DNA from: Paenibacillus sp. 1001270B_150601_E10
GTDB taxonomy: Bacteria; Bacillota; Bacilli; Paenibacillales; Paenibacillaceae
DNA length: 64,000 bases
Assembly (NCBI RefSeq): GCF_015558675.1
Contig: NZ_JADMOL010000007.1
Location: 41,946-105,945 of the forward strand
Direction: 5' to 3'
Shown piece by piece: positions 35,700-45,111 of this stretch. The first letter of the stretch is position 1; every line of letters begins with the position of its first letter. The notes below the pieces were generated by a model. That model was not told the DNA's origin. It ran no database searches and saw nothing but the letters and a program-made list of their open reading frames with translations. The position numbers and the translations under genes are program-made.

Positions 35700-37210
35700 A
35701 GCTCAAACTCCGCCAAAAAATCATCGACATCATCACGATCTGGTTGTTCAGCTTCTCGCGTCTTTATCGCAGGTGCCGAGCTCGTCCCTCTTGTGCCTGG
35801 ATTCATCTCCATACTCTCGATGCCTGCACGAGCAGTACCGCTCCTGCTATCGCTTCCTTGATCTTTCGGTCGATGGGAAGGCTCTTGATCATCCCTATTC
35901 GCAATTGACCAAAGATCGTCGTCCTCATCCAGCCTTGGCGTGAGCGGATGACTAGCCAGCAGCTGCTCGAATGTCGCCTCAGGGTGCTGGTGCAGCGTAT
36001 GCAAGAGATCCATAAAGTCGCGGATGACCTCACGCGGAGTCAGCCATTCGTCTGCTCCGAGCATGCCAACTGCATTCTGCATGAAAGCAACCATCTGATC
36101 GTCAGTGAGAACAGCCTCATAGCCTTCATGCCGCGCATGGATATCCCGAAGGCGCTGAAGCAGAATCAGGATCTCCTCGTGGGAGAGCATATCCAGCTTT
36201 AAGATTGGGCCTGTATAATTGCGGAAGCCGTCTACTGCATATCGGCCCTGTACAAGCCTTGAGCGCAGCGCCTCATAGCTGAATAAGCCCCGGCGCTCAT
36301 CCTCGACAAACTGCGGCGTACCGCCCATATAGATGCCAAGATGCTCTGCCTTGCCCTGCATCGTGTCGTTGAACATGGTCAGCAGCTTCTCATAGTTGCT
36401 TGTACGCGAGACACGGTTCGTGATTTTATATAAATTCACGCCTTCATCAATAAACAGCAGAAGCCCTTGATAACCGATCATGGCTACAAACTCCGCCCAC
36501 AGCTTCATATAGTCGTACCAATTGTCATCGTCGATGATGACGCCAACCTGAAGGGCCTGCTTCGCCTCGGTCTTTGTTGCATACTCGCCTCTCAGCCAGC
36601 GCAGCGCTGCCTGCTTCCCTTCCTCGTCGCCAAGCTTGTACCCTCGCCAATACGAGGACAGCACGCGCGCGAAGTCAAAGCCGTGCACCATGTTCTGCAT
36701 CGTATTCGTTACCGAGACGATACGCCGCTCCACCTCAAGCTCCAGCTGCGGATCTTGAAGCTGAAGCCCAAGCTCTGTCATGGCGCCCTGCTGCAGCGCT
36801 GCAATCCAGCGCTGCAGAATCGTCTCAAGCGCCCCGCCATCCGGCTTCGTTCTCATCGAGAGATGCGTCATCAGCTCGCGATACGTCGCAAGCCCCTGAC
36901 CTTTTGTGCCAACAAGCCGCCGCTCGGGAGAGAGATCCGCGTCTGCGACAACAAAGCCGCGGTCCATCGCATAGTTGCGAATCATTTGCAGCAGGAAGCT
37001 CTTCCCGCTTCCATAGCGTCCGGTTATGATGCGAAAGGCCGCTCCGCCTTCGCCAATATTGTCAAGATCCTTCAGAATCGCCTCAACTTCCGGCTTGCGC
37101 CCAACCGCGATGTGCTCCAATCCAATACGCGGAACGACCCCGGCCGTTAGGGAATTGATAAGCGCTGTCGTCATCCTTCTTGGTATATTCGGTCTAGTCT
37201 GATCACTCAC
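35696..37210 (-). CDS. DUF2791/BrxD-like P-loop ATPase
   Basis: A 504-residue AAA-type ATPase. Family-defining blocks are GVVPRIGLEHIAVGRKPEVE, the Walker A TGRYGSGKSFLLQ, VADADLSPERRLVG, and Walker B GLLLFIDEGVNLYK. These match the DUF2791 family, called BrxD in BREX systems. Residues about 425-504 form a charged, low-complexity tail ending in DDVDDFLAEFEL, which may be a docking tail. It is the first gene of a two-gene operon with the Lhr-like helicase. A TerB-domain gene, its usual third partner as I recall, lies on the same strand at 51942-53735. The start at 37210 has an AGGTCACCTCTCG-like weak site, so its position is likely but not certain. Confidence 0.85.
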   Translation of the reverse strand: MSDQTRPNIPRRMTTALINSLTAGVVPRIGLEHIAVGRKPEVEAILKDLDNIGEGGAAFRIITGRYGSGKSFLLQMIRNYAMDRGFVVADADLSPERRLVGTKGQGLATYRELMTHLSMRTKPDGGALETILQRWIAALQQGAMTELGLQLQDPQLELEVERRIVSVTNTMQNMVHGFDFARVLSSYWRGYKLGDEEGKQAALRWLRGEYATKTEAKQALQVGVIIDDDNWYDYMKLWAEFVAMIGYQGLLLFIDEGVNLYKITNRVSRTSNYEKLLTMFNDTMQGKAEHLGIYMGGTPQFVEDERRGLFSYEALRSRLVQGRYAVDGFRNYTGPILKLDMLSHEEILILLQRLRDIHARHEGYEAVLTDDQMVAFMQNAVGMLGADEWLTPREVIRDFMDLLHTLHQHPEATFEQLLASHPLTPRLDEDDDLWSIANRDDQEPSHRPKDQGSDSRSGTARAGIESMEMNPGTRGTSSAPAIKTREAEQPDRDDVDDFLAEFEL

Positions 37211-37350
37211 GAGAGGTGACCTCCTCTTTCTCTAACGATTTCCATGCTCCTATTTTAACACGAGAACGCCAGTACGCATTCTTTCTTTTCTTCCAATGAA
37301 ATATAATCTTCATAGAGGAGAAAGTCGCTGCACTTCGGCTCAAGCCTTGC

Positions 37351-37389
37351 TATAAATGGTTTGCGCTAATATTTCAGATGACTTATACT
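37351..37389 (+). promoter_or_regulatory. Promoter and operator-like site of the first LacI gene
   Basis: TTGCGC (37361-37366), a 17-nt spacer and TATACT (37384-37389). A TAAATGGTTTGCGC segment (37353-37366) overlaps the -35 box and resembles the TAAACCGTTTGCAT operator of the second LacI gene. The same arrangement at both regulators suggests autoregulation. Confidence 0.6.
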
Positions 37390-37421
37390 CGGGATATATT
37401 TGACTAAGCGAGGGCATTCCA

Positions 37422-38447
37422 ATGGCTGTAACTATAATTGACGTAGCTGCAAAAGCAGGGGTATCCCCTTCTACGGTATCTCGTGTCATCTCGAATGATT
37501 CACGAATCAGCCAGAAGACGAGCCGCAAGGTGCGCAAGGTGATGGAAGAGCTTGGTTATCACCCTAATATGCTTGCGAAGAGCCTTGTCACCAAGACAAC
37601 CAACAATATCGGTATCGTCCTTCCTCGTCCAGCAGACGAGCTATTCCAAAATCAATTTTTCTCTGAGATCATTCGCGGCATCGTGACCAAGGCGGCCGCT
37701 AATCACTATGACGTGCTGCTGACAACAGGCACCAGTCAGATCGGCGAGGAGCAGGCGGTTGAGCGGCTTGTAAGAGGGCGCAACGTTGATGGCATTATTC
37801 TGCTTACCTCGAAGAAGGATGATCAATCCATCTCTTTTTTGCGAGATAAAAAGTTTCCCTTCGTGCTCGTAGGACGAAGCGAGCAGTATGCAGACATCAT
37901 TTCCGTCGATAACGACAATGTGGCCGCCTCCTATGACGTCACCCGAAGATTAATACAGGAAGGGCATCGGAAGATTGCCTTTGTCAGCGGACCGTTCGAA
38001 TTGACCGTGTCGAAGGATCGCTTGGATGGTTATCGAAAGGCATTGCTTGAAGCAGGCATTCCCGTGCACAAGGAATATATGTTTGAAGGCGGCTTCACGC
38101 TGGAATCCACTGAAGAAATGACCCAATCCATTCTAGAGCTTGAGGACCGCCCAACAGCTATTGTCGCCATCGACGATCTTATTGCCTTCGGCATCATTCG
38201 CTCTTTATGGAATCATGGCCTTCACGTTCCGGAAGAATGCAGCGTCGCCGGCTTTAATAATACGCTGCTCTCTGAAATGTGCTTGCCGCCTATAGCAAGT
38301 GTTGATATCGGCATTTATCAGATGGGCATCTCAGCGGCACAGGCCCTTATCCAGCGCATCAAGGGCGACGGCTTTGAGCAGGCGCGCATCATTATTCCGC
38401 ATCAGCTCATCTGGCGCCAATCGGTTAGCACCATACATACCGCATGA
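37422..38447 (+). CDS. LacI-family transcriptional regulator 1 (maltodextrin-type)
   Basis: A 341-residue repressor. The helix-turn-helix and hinge (AVTIIDVAAKAGVSPSTVSR, then AKSLVTKTTNNIGIVLP) are followed by a periplasmic-binding-like sensor domain (DGIILLTSKKDD, VSGPFELTVSKDRLDGYR, AIVAIDDLIAFG). It is nearly identical in its DNA-binding part to the regulator at 45171-46193: only four differences in the first 90 residues. They therefore probably bind the same operators, and the sensor halves differ more. AAGCGAGGGCATTCC precedes the ATG. It is transcribed away from the BrxD-like gene and converges on the GH31 gene. Likely controls the maltodextrin genes. Confidence 0.9.
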   Translation: MAVTIIDVAAKAGVSPSTVSRVISNDSRISQKTSRKVRKVMEELGYHPNMLAKSLVTKTTNNIGIVLPRPADELFQNQFFSEIIRGIVTKAAANHYDVLLTTGTSQIGEEQAVERLVRGRNVDGIILLTSKKDDQSISFLRDKKFPFVLVGRSEQYADIISVDNDNVAASYDVTRRLIQEGHRKIAFVSGPFELTVSKDRLDGYRKALLEAGIPVHKEYMFEGGFTLESTEEMTQSILELEDRPTAIVAIDDLIAFGIIRSLWNHGLHVPEECSVAGFNNTLLSEMCLPPIASVDIGIYQMGISAAQALIQRIKGDGFEQARIIIPHQLIWRQSVSTIHTA

Positions 38448-38572
38448 AGAATATGAGAGTTAGAGGATTAGCCGCCATCTTAGGCAAACCACAAGAAGAA
38501 GCAGAATTGGCGGTGCTTCTGCACAAAAGTTTAAACGCACTAATTATGTGAATCTATGCATGCATAAAAAGC

Positions 38573-38624
38573 AAAGCAGCGAAGGAATACGGCGATCAAT
38601 GCCGTTATGCTCCTTCGCTGCTTT
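38573..38624. terminator. Bidirectional terminator between LacI 1 and the GH31 gene
   Basis: A perfect 14-bp stem (38573-38586 and 38611-38624) with an inner CGGC/GCCG pair (38590-38593, 38601-38604). T-rich on the plus side, and the A-rich 38565-38575 gives U residues on the minus side. Confidence 0.85.
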
Positions 38625-38664
38625 CTTTATAAGTGAATTCGATAATTGAAGAACAAGTGCCGTG

Positions 38665-41118
38665 TTATGCTAGTGTGACCTTGAATTCATGTCCTGCTTT
38701 ATTCTCTTGAAGCTTCACCCACAGCTCGCAGCGTGCTTCATCATACGTCCAGCCTGTCGCAGCCTGCGTCCATGCATCAAGCTCCATGCGATCTCCAAGC
38801 CCTGATACGGAAGTCGGTGCCGCTGTTAAGCGGATAAAGCGGAATTGAAGATGGTCTCGCTTCGTCTCATAGCCATACTCCGAATACTTCGCTGTTACAT
38901 GCAGTGTTTGCTCTGTTTCTGTCACTTGAATGCTCATCTTGTTCCACTGGCCTTCTTCGTAGGCGAACGTTAATCCGTCGTCCTCATACCAATGAAGCTC
39001 GGAAAAGCCGCTTTGGCCTTGCAGGTAAACGGACGCGATGACATGATCTGCAGAGATCTCCTGCTCCGCATATTGACGAACAGGTCCCTCCAGCAATACA
39101 GCGCCTGCACGCACATAGATCGGAAGCTTCTCCAGTGGCGCGTGCACATGGATATGCTGCTGGCCTGCGAAGCGTTCGCCGCTCCAGTAATCAATCCACT
39201 CGCCTTCAGGCAAGTAAACGGATCTCCACTCCGTATTTGGACGGTAAATGGGAGCTACGATAACCGAATCCCCAACCATGAATTGGTCGCATAGGTTATA
39301 TACCTGCGGATCATTTGGATACTCCAGCACCAATGGGCGCATAAGCGGAAGACCGGTCTTGGAGGCCTCATAGAACCAGTGATACAGATATGGCATCCAT
39401 TGATATCTCAAGGAGATATACTGCTGGCAAATGCGCTCAATCTCCTCGCCAAACGACCAAGGCTCCTGACGCAGCGTATCAATGGCGCTGTGGTTGCGAA
39501 CATAGGGGAAGAATACGCCCATCTGCGTCCAGCGAGCAAGCAGCTCACCGCTTGTGTGATGCGCGAAGCCCCCGATATCCGGACCAGAGAACGGCACGCC
39601 CGACAAGCCAAGGTTCATGACCATCGGCATCGCCATGGACATATGCTCCCAGAAGCTTCTGTTGTCGCCTGTCCATACCGCTGCGTAGCGCTGAATGCCG
39701 CTGTAGCCTGCACGGGTAAGGACAAATGGACGCTTGCCCTCAAGCAAGGCCTTTAATCCTTCATAGCTTGCTTGCGACATGCACATGCCGTACACATTGT
39801 GCAGCTCGCCATGGGTCTTGCGATCACCTTCGTTGCCATGCATCACATGAACGTCCATCGTTTTCGTTTCATTAAAGATGGCCGGCTCGTTCATATCGTT
39901 CCAAATGCCATCAATCCCTAGATCGGTATAGAAGCGCTGCTTCTCCTTCCACCAGTCGCGTACTCGCGATTCCGTGAAGTCAGGGAAAGCACTCTCGCCA
40001 GGCCATACAGGACCTGTATATATCTCGCCTTCTGCCGTCTTGCAGTAGAAGTCGCCTTCCACGCCCTCCATATACACAGCATACATCGGGTCCTTCTTCA
40101 CGCCAGGGTCCACGATCGGTACGACATGGAAGCCAAGCCCGCGAAGCTCCTCCATCATGCGCTCAGGATTCGGGAAGCGGCTCTCGTCAAAAGTAAACAC
40201 TCTGTAGCCATTCATATAGTGAATGTCCAGATGGATAACATCGCAAGGAATCTCCTTGTCGCGGAACGTATGCGCAAGCTCCAATACTTCCTTTTCGTCC
40301 ATATAGCTGTACCTTGACTGATGATAGCCAAGCGCCCACTTCGGCGGAAGTGGCATGCGCCCTGTAAGATCGCCATAGCGGACGAGAACCTCTTTCATTG
40401 TCGGTCCTTCGATCCAATACAGATCGAACTCTCCCGTCCACGTTTGGAGCATCGCGTGATCGGCATACGTCCTCATGTCGAATACCGTTTTACCCGGATT
40501 ATCCAAGAACAAGCCGTAGCTTGCACCTTGATTCAATACAGTCAAGAATGGAATCGATTGATATAGAGCTTCCATCTCCGGGACATGCGGCGCGTAGACG
40601 TCGGAATTCCACATCGTATAGCGCTCTCCGCGTTTGTCGAGGAATCCTGTTTTTTCACCTAGGCCATAGATGTGGTCATCATGAGTCAGAGATACAAATG
40701 CCGTATAATCGCCCACCGCTTCACGGTTGCGCTGCATGCTGACAATATCTACTGCTGGCATCCCCTCTCCCTTCAATTGAATGGCACCCGTTTGCCGATT
40801 GACCGTAATCTTGGATTGGTTAAAAGTGATCGAGACTTCCTCATCCGTAGCCGACCAAGCTAGCGGCGCAGCTTTGCGTGCGGAAGATTCGACAATCGCT
40901 TGCGTCGTCTTCCAATTCGGCTTATGTCCACGGAAGGTCTTGATGCGGATTACGCCAGCATCTACCGACATAATCGCGAGATTAAAATACGTACCAGTCA
41001 GGAGCAACCCCTGATCTTGTTCTTTAACGCAAGTGATCGCTCCAATCGCTACGCCAGTATGGTTTTGTACATGTTGGCTCGCATGTTCTGGATGTATAGC
41101 TGCACTTGTATCTTGCAT
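38665..41118 (-). CDS. GH31 alpha-glucosidase
   Basis: An 817-residue cytoplasmic alpha-glucosidase. The catalytic nucleophile Asp lies in GIWNDMNEPAIF, and the acid/base region is WTGDNRSFWEHM. PPKWALGYHQSRYSYMDE, DVIHLDIHYMNGYRVF, MRPLVLEYPNDP and the C-terminal YLPEGEWIDYWSGE are the conserved GH31 blocks. No signal peptide is seen, so it probably cleaves glucose from imported maltodextrins or isomalto-oligosaccharides. A GCAGGAGGGGTAACG ribosome site precedes the start. It lies about 120 bp after malG on the same strand and is likely part of the malE-malF-malG transcript. Confidence 0.94.
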   Translation of the reverse strand: MQDTSAAIHPEHASQHVQNHTGVAIGAITCVKEQDQGLLLTGTYFNLAIMSVDAGVIRIKTFRGHKPNWKTTQAIVESSARKAAPLAWSATDEEVSITFNQSKITVNRQTGAIQLKGEGMPAVDIVSMQRNREAVGDYTAFVSLTHDDHIYGLGEKTGFLDKRGERYTMWNSDVYAPHVPEMEALYQSIPFLTVLNQGASYGLFLDNPGKTVFDMRTYADHAMLQTWTGEFDLYWIEGPTMKEVLVRYGDLTGRMPLPPKWALGYHQSRYSYMDEKEVLELAHTFRDKEIPCDVIHLDIHYMNGYRVFTFDESRFPNPERMMEELRGLGFHVVPIVDPGVKKDPMYAVYMEGVEGDFYCKTAEGEIYTGPVWPGESAFPDFTESRVRDWWKEKQRFYTDLGIDGIWNDMNEPAIFNETKTMDVHVMHGNEGDRKTHGELHNVYGMCMSQASYEGLKALLEGKRPFVLTRAGYSGIQRYAAVWTGDNRSFWEHMSMAMPMVMNLGLSGVPFSGPDIGGFAHHTSGELLARWTQMGVFFPYVRNHSAIDTLRQEPWSFGEEIERICQQYISLRYQWMPYLYHWFYEASKTGLPLMRPLVLEYPNDPQVYNLCDQFMVGDSVIVAPIYRPNTEWRSVYLPEGEWIDYWSGERFAGQQHIHVHAPLEKLPIYVRAGAVLLEGPVRQYAEQEISADHVIASVYLQGQSGFSELHWYEDDGLTFAYEEGQWNKMSIQVTETEQTLHVTAKYSEYGYETKRDHLQFRFIRLTAAPTSVSGLGDRMELDAWTQAATGWTYDEARCELWVKLQENKAGHEFKVTLA

Positions 41119-41237
41119 CGTTACCCCTCCTGCTCTCTATATCCAAACGATATCTTTGTTTGATTTATATCTTTATATCTGATCATTTCACGATCTCTAT
41201 TTCGGTTGGCTGCGTAATAGCGCGGCCGGAATAATTC

Positions 41238-42080
41238 TTAACCTTTGCTTGCGCCCGCAGTTAATCCTTCTACCAGGAAGCGCTGCAGGAACAAGTACAA
41301 GAGCGCAATTGGGATCGCGATCAGCACCGCGCCAGCAGCGAACATCGTAAAGTTCGTCGATGCGTTGTTCACCATATCCCACAGTCCGATGGCAAGCGTC
41401 CACTTCTCCTTCGTACGAAGCACAAGGCGGGCAAAGATAAAGTCGCCCCAAGCGCCAGCAAAGGTCATAAGCCCGATATACGTAATCATCGGCTTCGACA
41501 GCGGCAGCATGATTCGAACGAATACCGTCCAGTGCGTCGCGCCGTCAATTCGCGCTGACTCCTCCAAGCTTTTTGGAATCGTATCAAAGAACCCTTTCAC
41601 TACAAATGCACCAAGCGGCGCCCCTGCGGAATACACCAGGATTAACGCAAGATGCGTATCCAAGAGGTTCAACTGCATAAGAAGGATGTAGATGGCAATC
41701 ATGCTCATGAACCCAGGGAACATACCTAGCACGAGCATCCCTGACATGAGATTCTTCCGTCCGTAGAAACGGAAGCGGGATAGCGCGTAAGCCGTCATGA
41801 CAACAAGAATGACGCCAAAGATCATGTTGAACGTCGCGATCTTCAAGGTATTCAGATACCAACGGCCATATTGATACTGCTCGGAAGTAAAGAGGCTAAT
41901 ATAATGTTCAATTGTCGGATTTGTCGGAATAAGCGTTTCACTATAAATTGATGTACCTGGACGAATGGATGACATCAAGATCCAGAACGTCGGATAGAAC
42001 ACGCTAAGCGCGATTAGGATCAGCAGCAAATAACTCAAGATGAGACGCACGCGTGAATGTTTCTTTGTACCTACACTCAT
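41238..42080 (-). CDS. malG: Maltodextrin ABC transporter permease, MalG-type
   Basis: A 280-residue inner membrane protein with six predicted helices. The EAA loop, conserved for binding the ATPase, is visible as IPKSLEESARIDGATHWTVF followed by RIMLPLSKP. Its ending (LQRFLVEGLTAGASKG) is typical of MalG/MdxG permeases. The ATG overlaps malF by 4 bp and uses GAGGAGGATATGATCCA. It partners MalF to form the channel for the maltodextrin-binding protein. The ATPase is not encoded in this window; a shared MsmX-type ATPase elsewhere is the usual solution in this group. Confidence 0.92.
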   Translation of the reverse strand: MSVGTKKHSRVRLILSYLLLILIALSVFYPTFWILMSSIRPGTSIYSETLIPTNPTIEHYISLFTSEQYQYGRWYLNTLKIATFNMIFGVILVVMTAYALSRFRFYGRKNLMSGMLVLGMFPGFMSMIAIYILLMQLNLLDTHLALILVYSAGAPLGAFVVKGFFDTIPKSLEESARIDGATHWTVFVRIMLPLSKPMITYIGLMTFAGAWGDFIFARLVLRTKEKWTLAIGLWDMVNNASTNFTMFAAGAVLIAIPIALLYLFLQRFLVEGLTAGASKG

Positions 42081-43462
42081 TGGATCATATCCTCCTCTCG
42101 GAACGAACGGGTACGGCGATAGCTCCAGATGGACAAGGAAGCTACGATAATAAAGATGATGATGCCGATGGCTGCAGCAATATTGAACTTGTTATTGTCG
42201 AGCGTTAATTTGTACAGCCAAGTCACGAGCAAGTCGGTGCTGCCCGCGTACTGATATTCACCATTCGGCGGATTGCCGTTTGTCATCAAGAAGATAACGT
42301 TAAAGTTGTTGATGTTTCCTGCAAATTGCCCGATTAGGATCGGCGCTGTTGAATACAGGATCATCGGCATTGTAATGGCTTTGAATTTGTGCCAAGCGGT
42401 TGCGCCGTCCACATCTGCGGCCTCATACATATCTCTTGGAATCGTCGTCAGAATCCCGATAACAAGAACCATCGTAACCGGAATACCTACCCACATATTT
42501 ACGAGCAGCACGGTTACCTTCGCCCAGAATGGGTCGGACAGCCATGGCAGCTTGCCTAAGCCAAAGTAGCTCAAATATTGGTTGATCGGTCCAAATTCAC
42601 CGTTAAACATGTTGCGCATAATCAAGAACGACAGCATTTGCGGAATGGCATACGGGATAATGAAGATCGTCCGCCACATCGTCTTGAACTTGATTCCTGC
42701 TTGTTGAACCAAGAGTGCGACGAGAATCCCGCCGAAATAGCAGGTTACCGTTGCAAGAATAGCCCAAATGATCGTCCACGTAAGGACGCCATAGAACGTG
42801 CCGCTCCATGTGCCAAGCTGCAATAAGTCAACGAAGTTCTGGAAACCTACCCAGTCTACCAGCTTCGCAGGCGGAATATGATCAGGAGCCGAGTAATTCG
42901 TGAAGGCTAGCAGGATCATGAAAATAATCGGCATTATCGTAAAGAACAACACTGCTGCAGTTGGCAATGCCAGGAACAGATAAGCAAATTTATGCTCTTG
43001 AACATATACTAAGCTTTGCAGGAAGTTGTTCGGTTTGTCACCTTTAGCACGCGCGCGTCCTACCGCGAGGGCATCCTTAACAATGAGTACGTATACCCAT
43101 ATAAAGACGAACAGGACAAGCAGCGTAATAAGACCTTTTATAATCAAATGAATCGAATGGTCCCCAGGAACCATCTTGTACAGCTTTCCTACCTTCATCA
43201 TCTGTGAAGGCGTCTCACCAAGGGTATACAAGCCCCAAATCGCACGAGGCAAATTATTGATCAGATAGAACAGCCCTACTGCTTCAAACACCATAAACAG
43301 AATGCCTTTTAGGTATTGACGGTTAAATAGTTGACCTAAACCCCAGAATACGCCTGACAGCACGGCGGCTATCGCCCCGCTATTGCCACTCGCAGGTTGC
43401 GGCGCCTCTTGCGTGCGCTGCGACGCTTCACCATTCATGGAAGCCTGTTGTCGAGTGCTCAT
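42077..43462 (-). CDS. malF: Maltodextrin ABC transporter permease, MalF-type
   Basis: A 461-residue membrane protein. Residues about 30-120 form an extra N-terminal membrane block (SGVFWGLGQLFNRQYLKGIL, then IKGLITLLVLFVFIWVYVLI), followed by a conventional six-helix permease core. The EAA loop is DMYEAADVDGATAWHKFK with AITMPM. It is likely MdxF-like from its neighbour genes. The start has GGAGGAAGGAGAGGACGTT. It follows malE with a 125-bp gap that contains a hairpin (43539-43567). This gap is usual when the binding protein is made in excess. Confidence 0.92.
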   Translation of the reverse strand: MSTRQQASMNGEASQRTQEAPQPASGNSGAIAAVLSGVFWGLGQLFNRQYLKGILFMVFEAVGLFYLINNLPRAIWGLYTLGETPSQMMKVGKLYKMVPGDHSIHLIIKGLITLLVLFVFIWVYVLIVKDALAVGRARAKGDKPNNFLQSLVYVQEHKFAYLFLALPTAAVLFFTIMPIIFMILLAFTNYSAPDHIPPAKLVDWVGFQNFVDLLQLGTWSGTFYGVLTWTIIWAILATVTCYFGGILVALLVQQAGIKFKTMWRTIFIIPYAIPQMLSFLIMRNMFNGEFGPINQYLSYFGLGKLPWLSDPFWAKVTVLLVNMWVGIPVTMVLVIGILTTIPRDMYEAADVDGATAWHKFKAITMPMILYSTAPILIGQFAGNINNFNVIFLMTNGNPPNGEYQYAGSTDLLVTWLYKLTLDNNKFNIAAAIGIIIFIIVASLSIWSYRRTRSFREEDMIQ

Positions 43463-43538
43463 AACGTCCTCTCCTTCCTCCTTGCAAGGGTCCCACCCAT
43501 AAGCCCGTTAGGCACGGGTACGCTCTCGAAAGAAACGG

Positions 43539-43567
43539 CCCGGACGAGCGATCCATACTCGCCCGGG
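43539..43567 (-). promoter_or_regulatory. Hairpin between malE and malF (possible attenuator)
   Basis: Arms 43539-43548 and 43558-43567 pair with one mismatch around 9 nt. No T-run follows, so partial termination or protection of the malE messenger 3' end is more likely than full termination. Confidence 0.55.
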
Positions 43568-43587
43568 TCCTGATCAGTATGACTATT

Positions 43588-44877
43588 TTATTTGTTTGCG
43601 TCTTTAATCTGATTAACCGCGTTGTCGAGCGCTTCTTTAGGATCCTTGCCTTTGTTCAGCACATCTGCAAGGCCTGCAGCCATCGGGCTCCATACGCTGC
43701 CCATCTCAGGAATAGCTGGCATTGGATAGGAGTTCTTGAATTGCTCCAGCACCGCTACTGTAAACGGATCGCTTGCTACTTTGGAGTCAGCCGCTGCTTC
43801 CTTGTTAGCCGGGACAACGCCTGTCATCTCGTAGTTCATCAACTGAGCTTCCTTCGTGGAAGCAAACTCAGCAAACAGCTTCGCTGCATTCGGATACTTC
43901 GTATAGGAGTTCACATACCAGGACTTCACGCCAGAGAACGTCTTGGACGGCTGTCCTTCAATGCTTGGGATCGGTGCTGCGCCAAGGTTGATGCCAGATG
44001 CCTTCAGGTCCGGGATCGCCCAAGGACCATCAATGTTCAATGCGAGCTTGCCGCTTGTAAAGAGAGCCTTCTTCACATCGCCTGTTGCGTCAGCAGTTGC
44101 CAAAGGTAGCACCTGCTTCGCAAATTGCTGGAGGAATGTCGCTCCTTTGATTGCGCCTTCATTATTCAGGCCGATATCTGTTTTATCGCTGCCTTCATTA
44201 CCGAATACATAACCGCCAGTTGTTGCTAGGAACATGTAGTCATAATAGAAGTTGCCCATTTCCCACATGTACGTATATTTTTTGTTCTTCACATCGTTCA
44301 TCGTCTTGGATAATTCGATGACCTCTTCCATCGTCTTAGGGGCTTCTGGAACCAGGTCTTTGTTGTAGAACATAATCAATGTTTCTACAGAGCGTGGGTA
44401 GCCGTACAACACACCTTCATAGGAAGAAGCATTCACTGCAAGTTCAGAGTTCTCCGCACGCGTCTTCTCTTCATGGAAATCATTTGGAAGCACGAGTCCA
44501 GCCGTTACCGCTTTGCCCAAGTTATCATGAGGGAAGACGACGATATCTGCTGCGATGCCTGCAGGACCGTCATTGATCAATTTGTTGACTTGGTCAGGTG
44601 CCGCTACCTCTTCATATTTAACGGGCACGTTATACTTTGCTGTAAATTCCTTTGCAATCGCTTCTACAAACGGACGCGCTTCTTTGCTTTCCCATATAAT
44701 CAGGCTTGCTCCATCCTCAGGAACCAGTTCATCCGAACCTGTTGTGCCCGTATCTGTTGTTGTCTCGCTTGTTGTTCCTGTCTCCGTCGGTGCTGATGTG
44801 CTTTTTCCTCCGCATGCTGCTAGCGTGAATACCATCATAATCGACAAAAGTAGACCTACCCATTTCTTCATGTGCAT
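43588..44877 (-). CDS. malE: Maltodextrin-binding lipoprotein, MalE/MdxE-type
   Basis: A 429-residue extracellular binding lipoprotein. The signal peptide ends in a lipobox FTLAAC (Cys22). A Thr/Ser/Glu-rich linker follows, then the cluster B-type solute-binding domain with IIWESKEARPFVEAIAKEFT, YGYPRSVETLIMFYNKDLVP and NIDGPWAIPDLKASGINLG, characteristic of maltose/maltodextrin-binding proteins. ATG codons at 44877 and 44871 are both possible after AAAGGGG. It is the first gene of malE-malF-malG-GH31, with promoter, operator and cre at 44990-45111. The bound ligand is inferred as maltodextrin from the neighbours. Confidence 0.93.
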   Translation of the reverse strand: MHMKKWVGLLLSIMMVFTLAACGGKSTSAPTETGTTSETTTDTGTTGSDELVPEDGASLIIWESKEARPFVEAIAKEFTAKYNVPVKYEEVAAPDQVNKLINDGPAGIAADIVVFPHDNLGKAVTAGLVLPNDFHEEKTRAENSELAVNASSYEGVLYGYPRSVETLIMFYNKDLVPEAPKTMEEVIELSKTMNDVKNKKYTYMWEMGNFYYDYMFLATTGGYVFGNEGSDKTDIGLNNEGAIKGATFLQQFAKQVLPLATADATGDVKKALFTSGKLALNIDGPWAIPDLKASGINLGAAPIPSIEGQPSKTFSGVKSWYVNSYTKYPNAAKLFAEFASTKEAQLMNYEMTGVVPANKEAAADSKVASDPFTVAVLEQFKNSYPMPAIPEMGSVWSPMAAGLADVLNKGKDPKEALDNAVNQIKDANK

Positions 44878-44989
44878 ATAGCCCCTTTCAGTTCTGCTTG
44901 ATGTTGATGATGCTTAGAATCTCTTTTTTTCTGATAAAACAGTACTTCTTGCAGAGTAAAACCGGAATTTAGCGTAATTTTCGCTCATT

Positions 44990-45010
44990 TTGTGCAAACC
45001 TTTGCATAAA
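44990..45010. promoter_or_regulatory. LacI-type operator 2 in the malE-lacI2 divergent region
   Basis: A palindrome with 5-bp arms (GCAAA / TTTGC) around CC, followed by ATAAA. It shares the TTTGCATAAA word with the site at 45091-45111. It lies about 55-75 nt downstream of the malE transcription start, where a roadblock repressor site could act. Confidence 0.6.
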
Positions 45011-45045
45011 GTATTAAAAAAATATACCCTTGATATGAACGGCAT

Positions 45046-45059
45046 TGTAAGCGGTTACG
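45046..45059. promoter_or_regulatory. CcpA cre site downstream of the malE promoter
   Basis: TGTAAGCGGTTACG fits the cre consensus (TGNAANCGNTNNCA) except the last base. It lies about +4 to +17 relative to the expected malE transcription start, a classic position for carbon catabolite repression. Confidence 0.75.
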
Positions 45060-45069
45060 CCTAAAACGA

Positions 45070-45098
45070 ATTATACACAGTGCCCTATTCTTTGTAAA
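45070..45098 (-). promoter_or_regulatory. Sigma-A promoter of malE
   Basis: On the minus strand TTTACA (45093-45098), a 17-nt spacer and an extended TGTG-TATAAT -10 box (45070-45075). The operator at 45091-45111 overlaps its -35 box. Confidence 0.8.
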
Positions 45099-45111
45099 CC
45101 GTTTGCATAAA
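45091..45111. promoter_or_regulatory. LacI-type operator 1 shared by both divergent promoters
   Basis: The near-palindrome GTAAACCGTTTGC (5 of 6 arm positions) overlaps both the malE -35 box (minus) and the lacI2 -35 box (plus). One bound repressor could thus silence both directions. Confidence 0.7.

Noticed and set aside
36467..37150. 227-residue reading frame antisense to the BrxD-like ATPase
   Set aside because: Basic, repetitive composition typical of the reverse frame of a GC-rich gene; the ATPase on the other strand has clear motifs.
33531..37210. A full BREX locus
   Set aside because: Only BrxD-like and Lhr-like genes are present; no PglX methyltransferase, PglZ phosphatase or BrxC is seen in the window.
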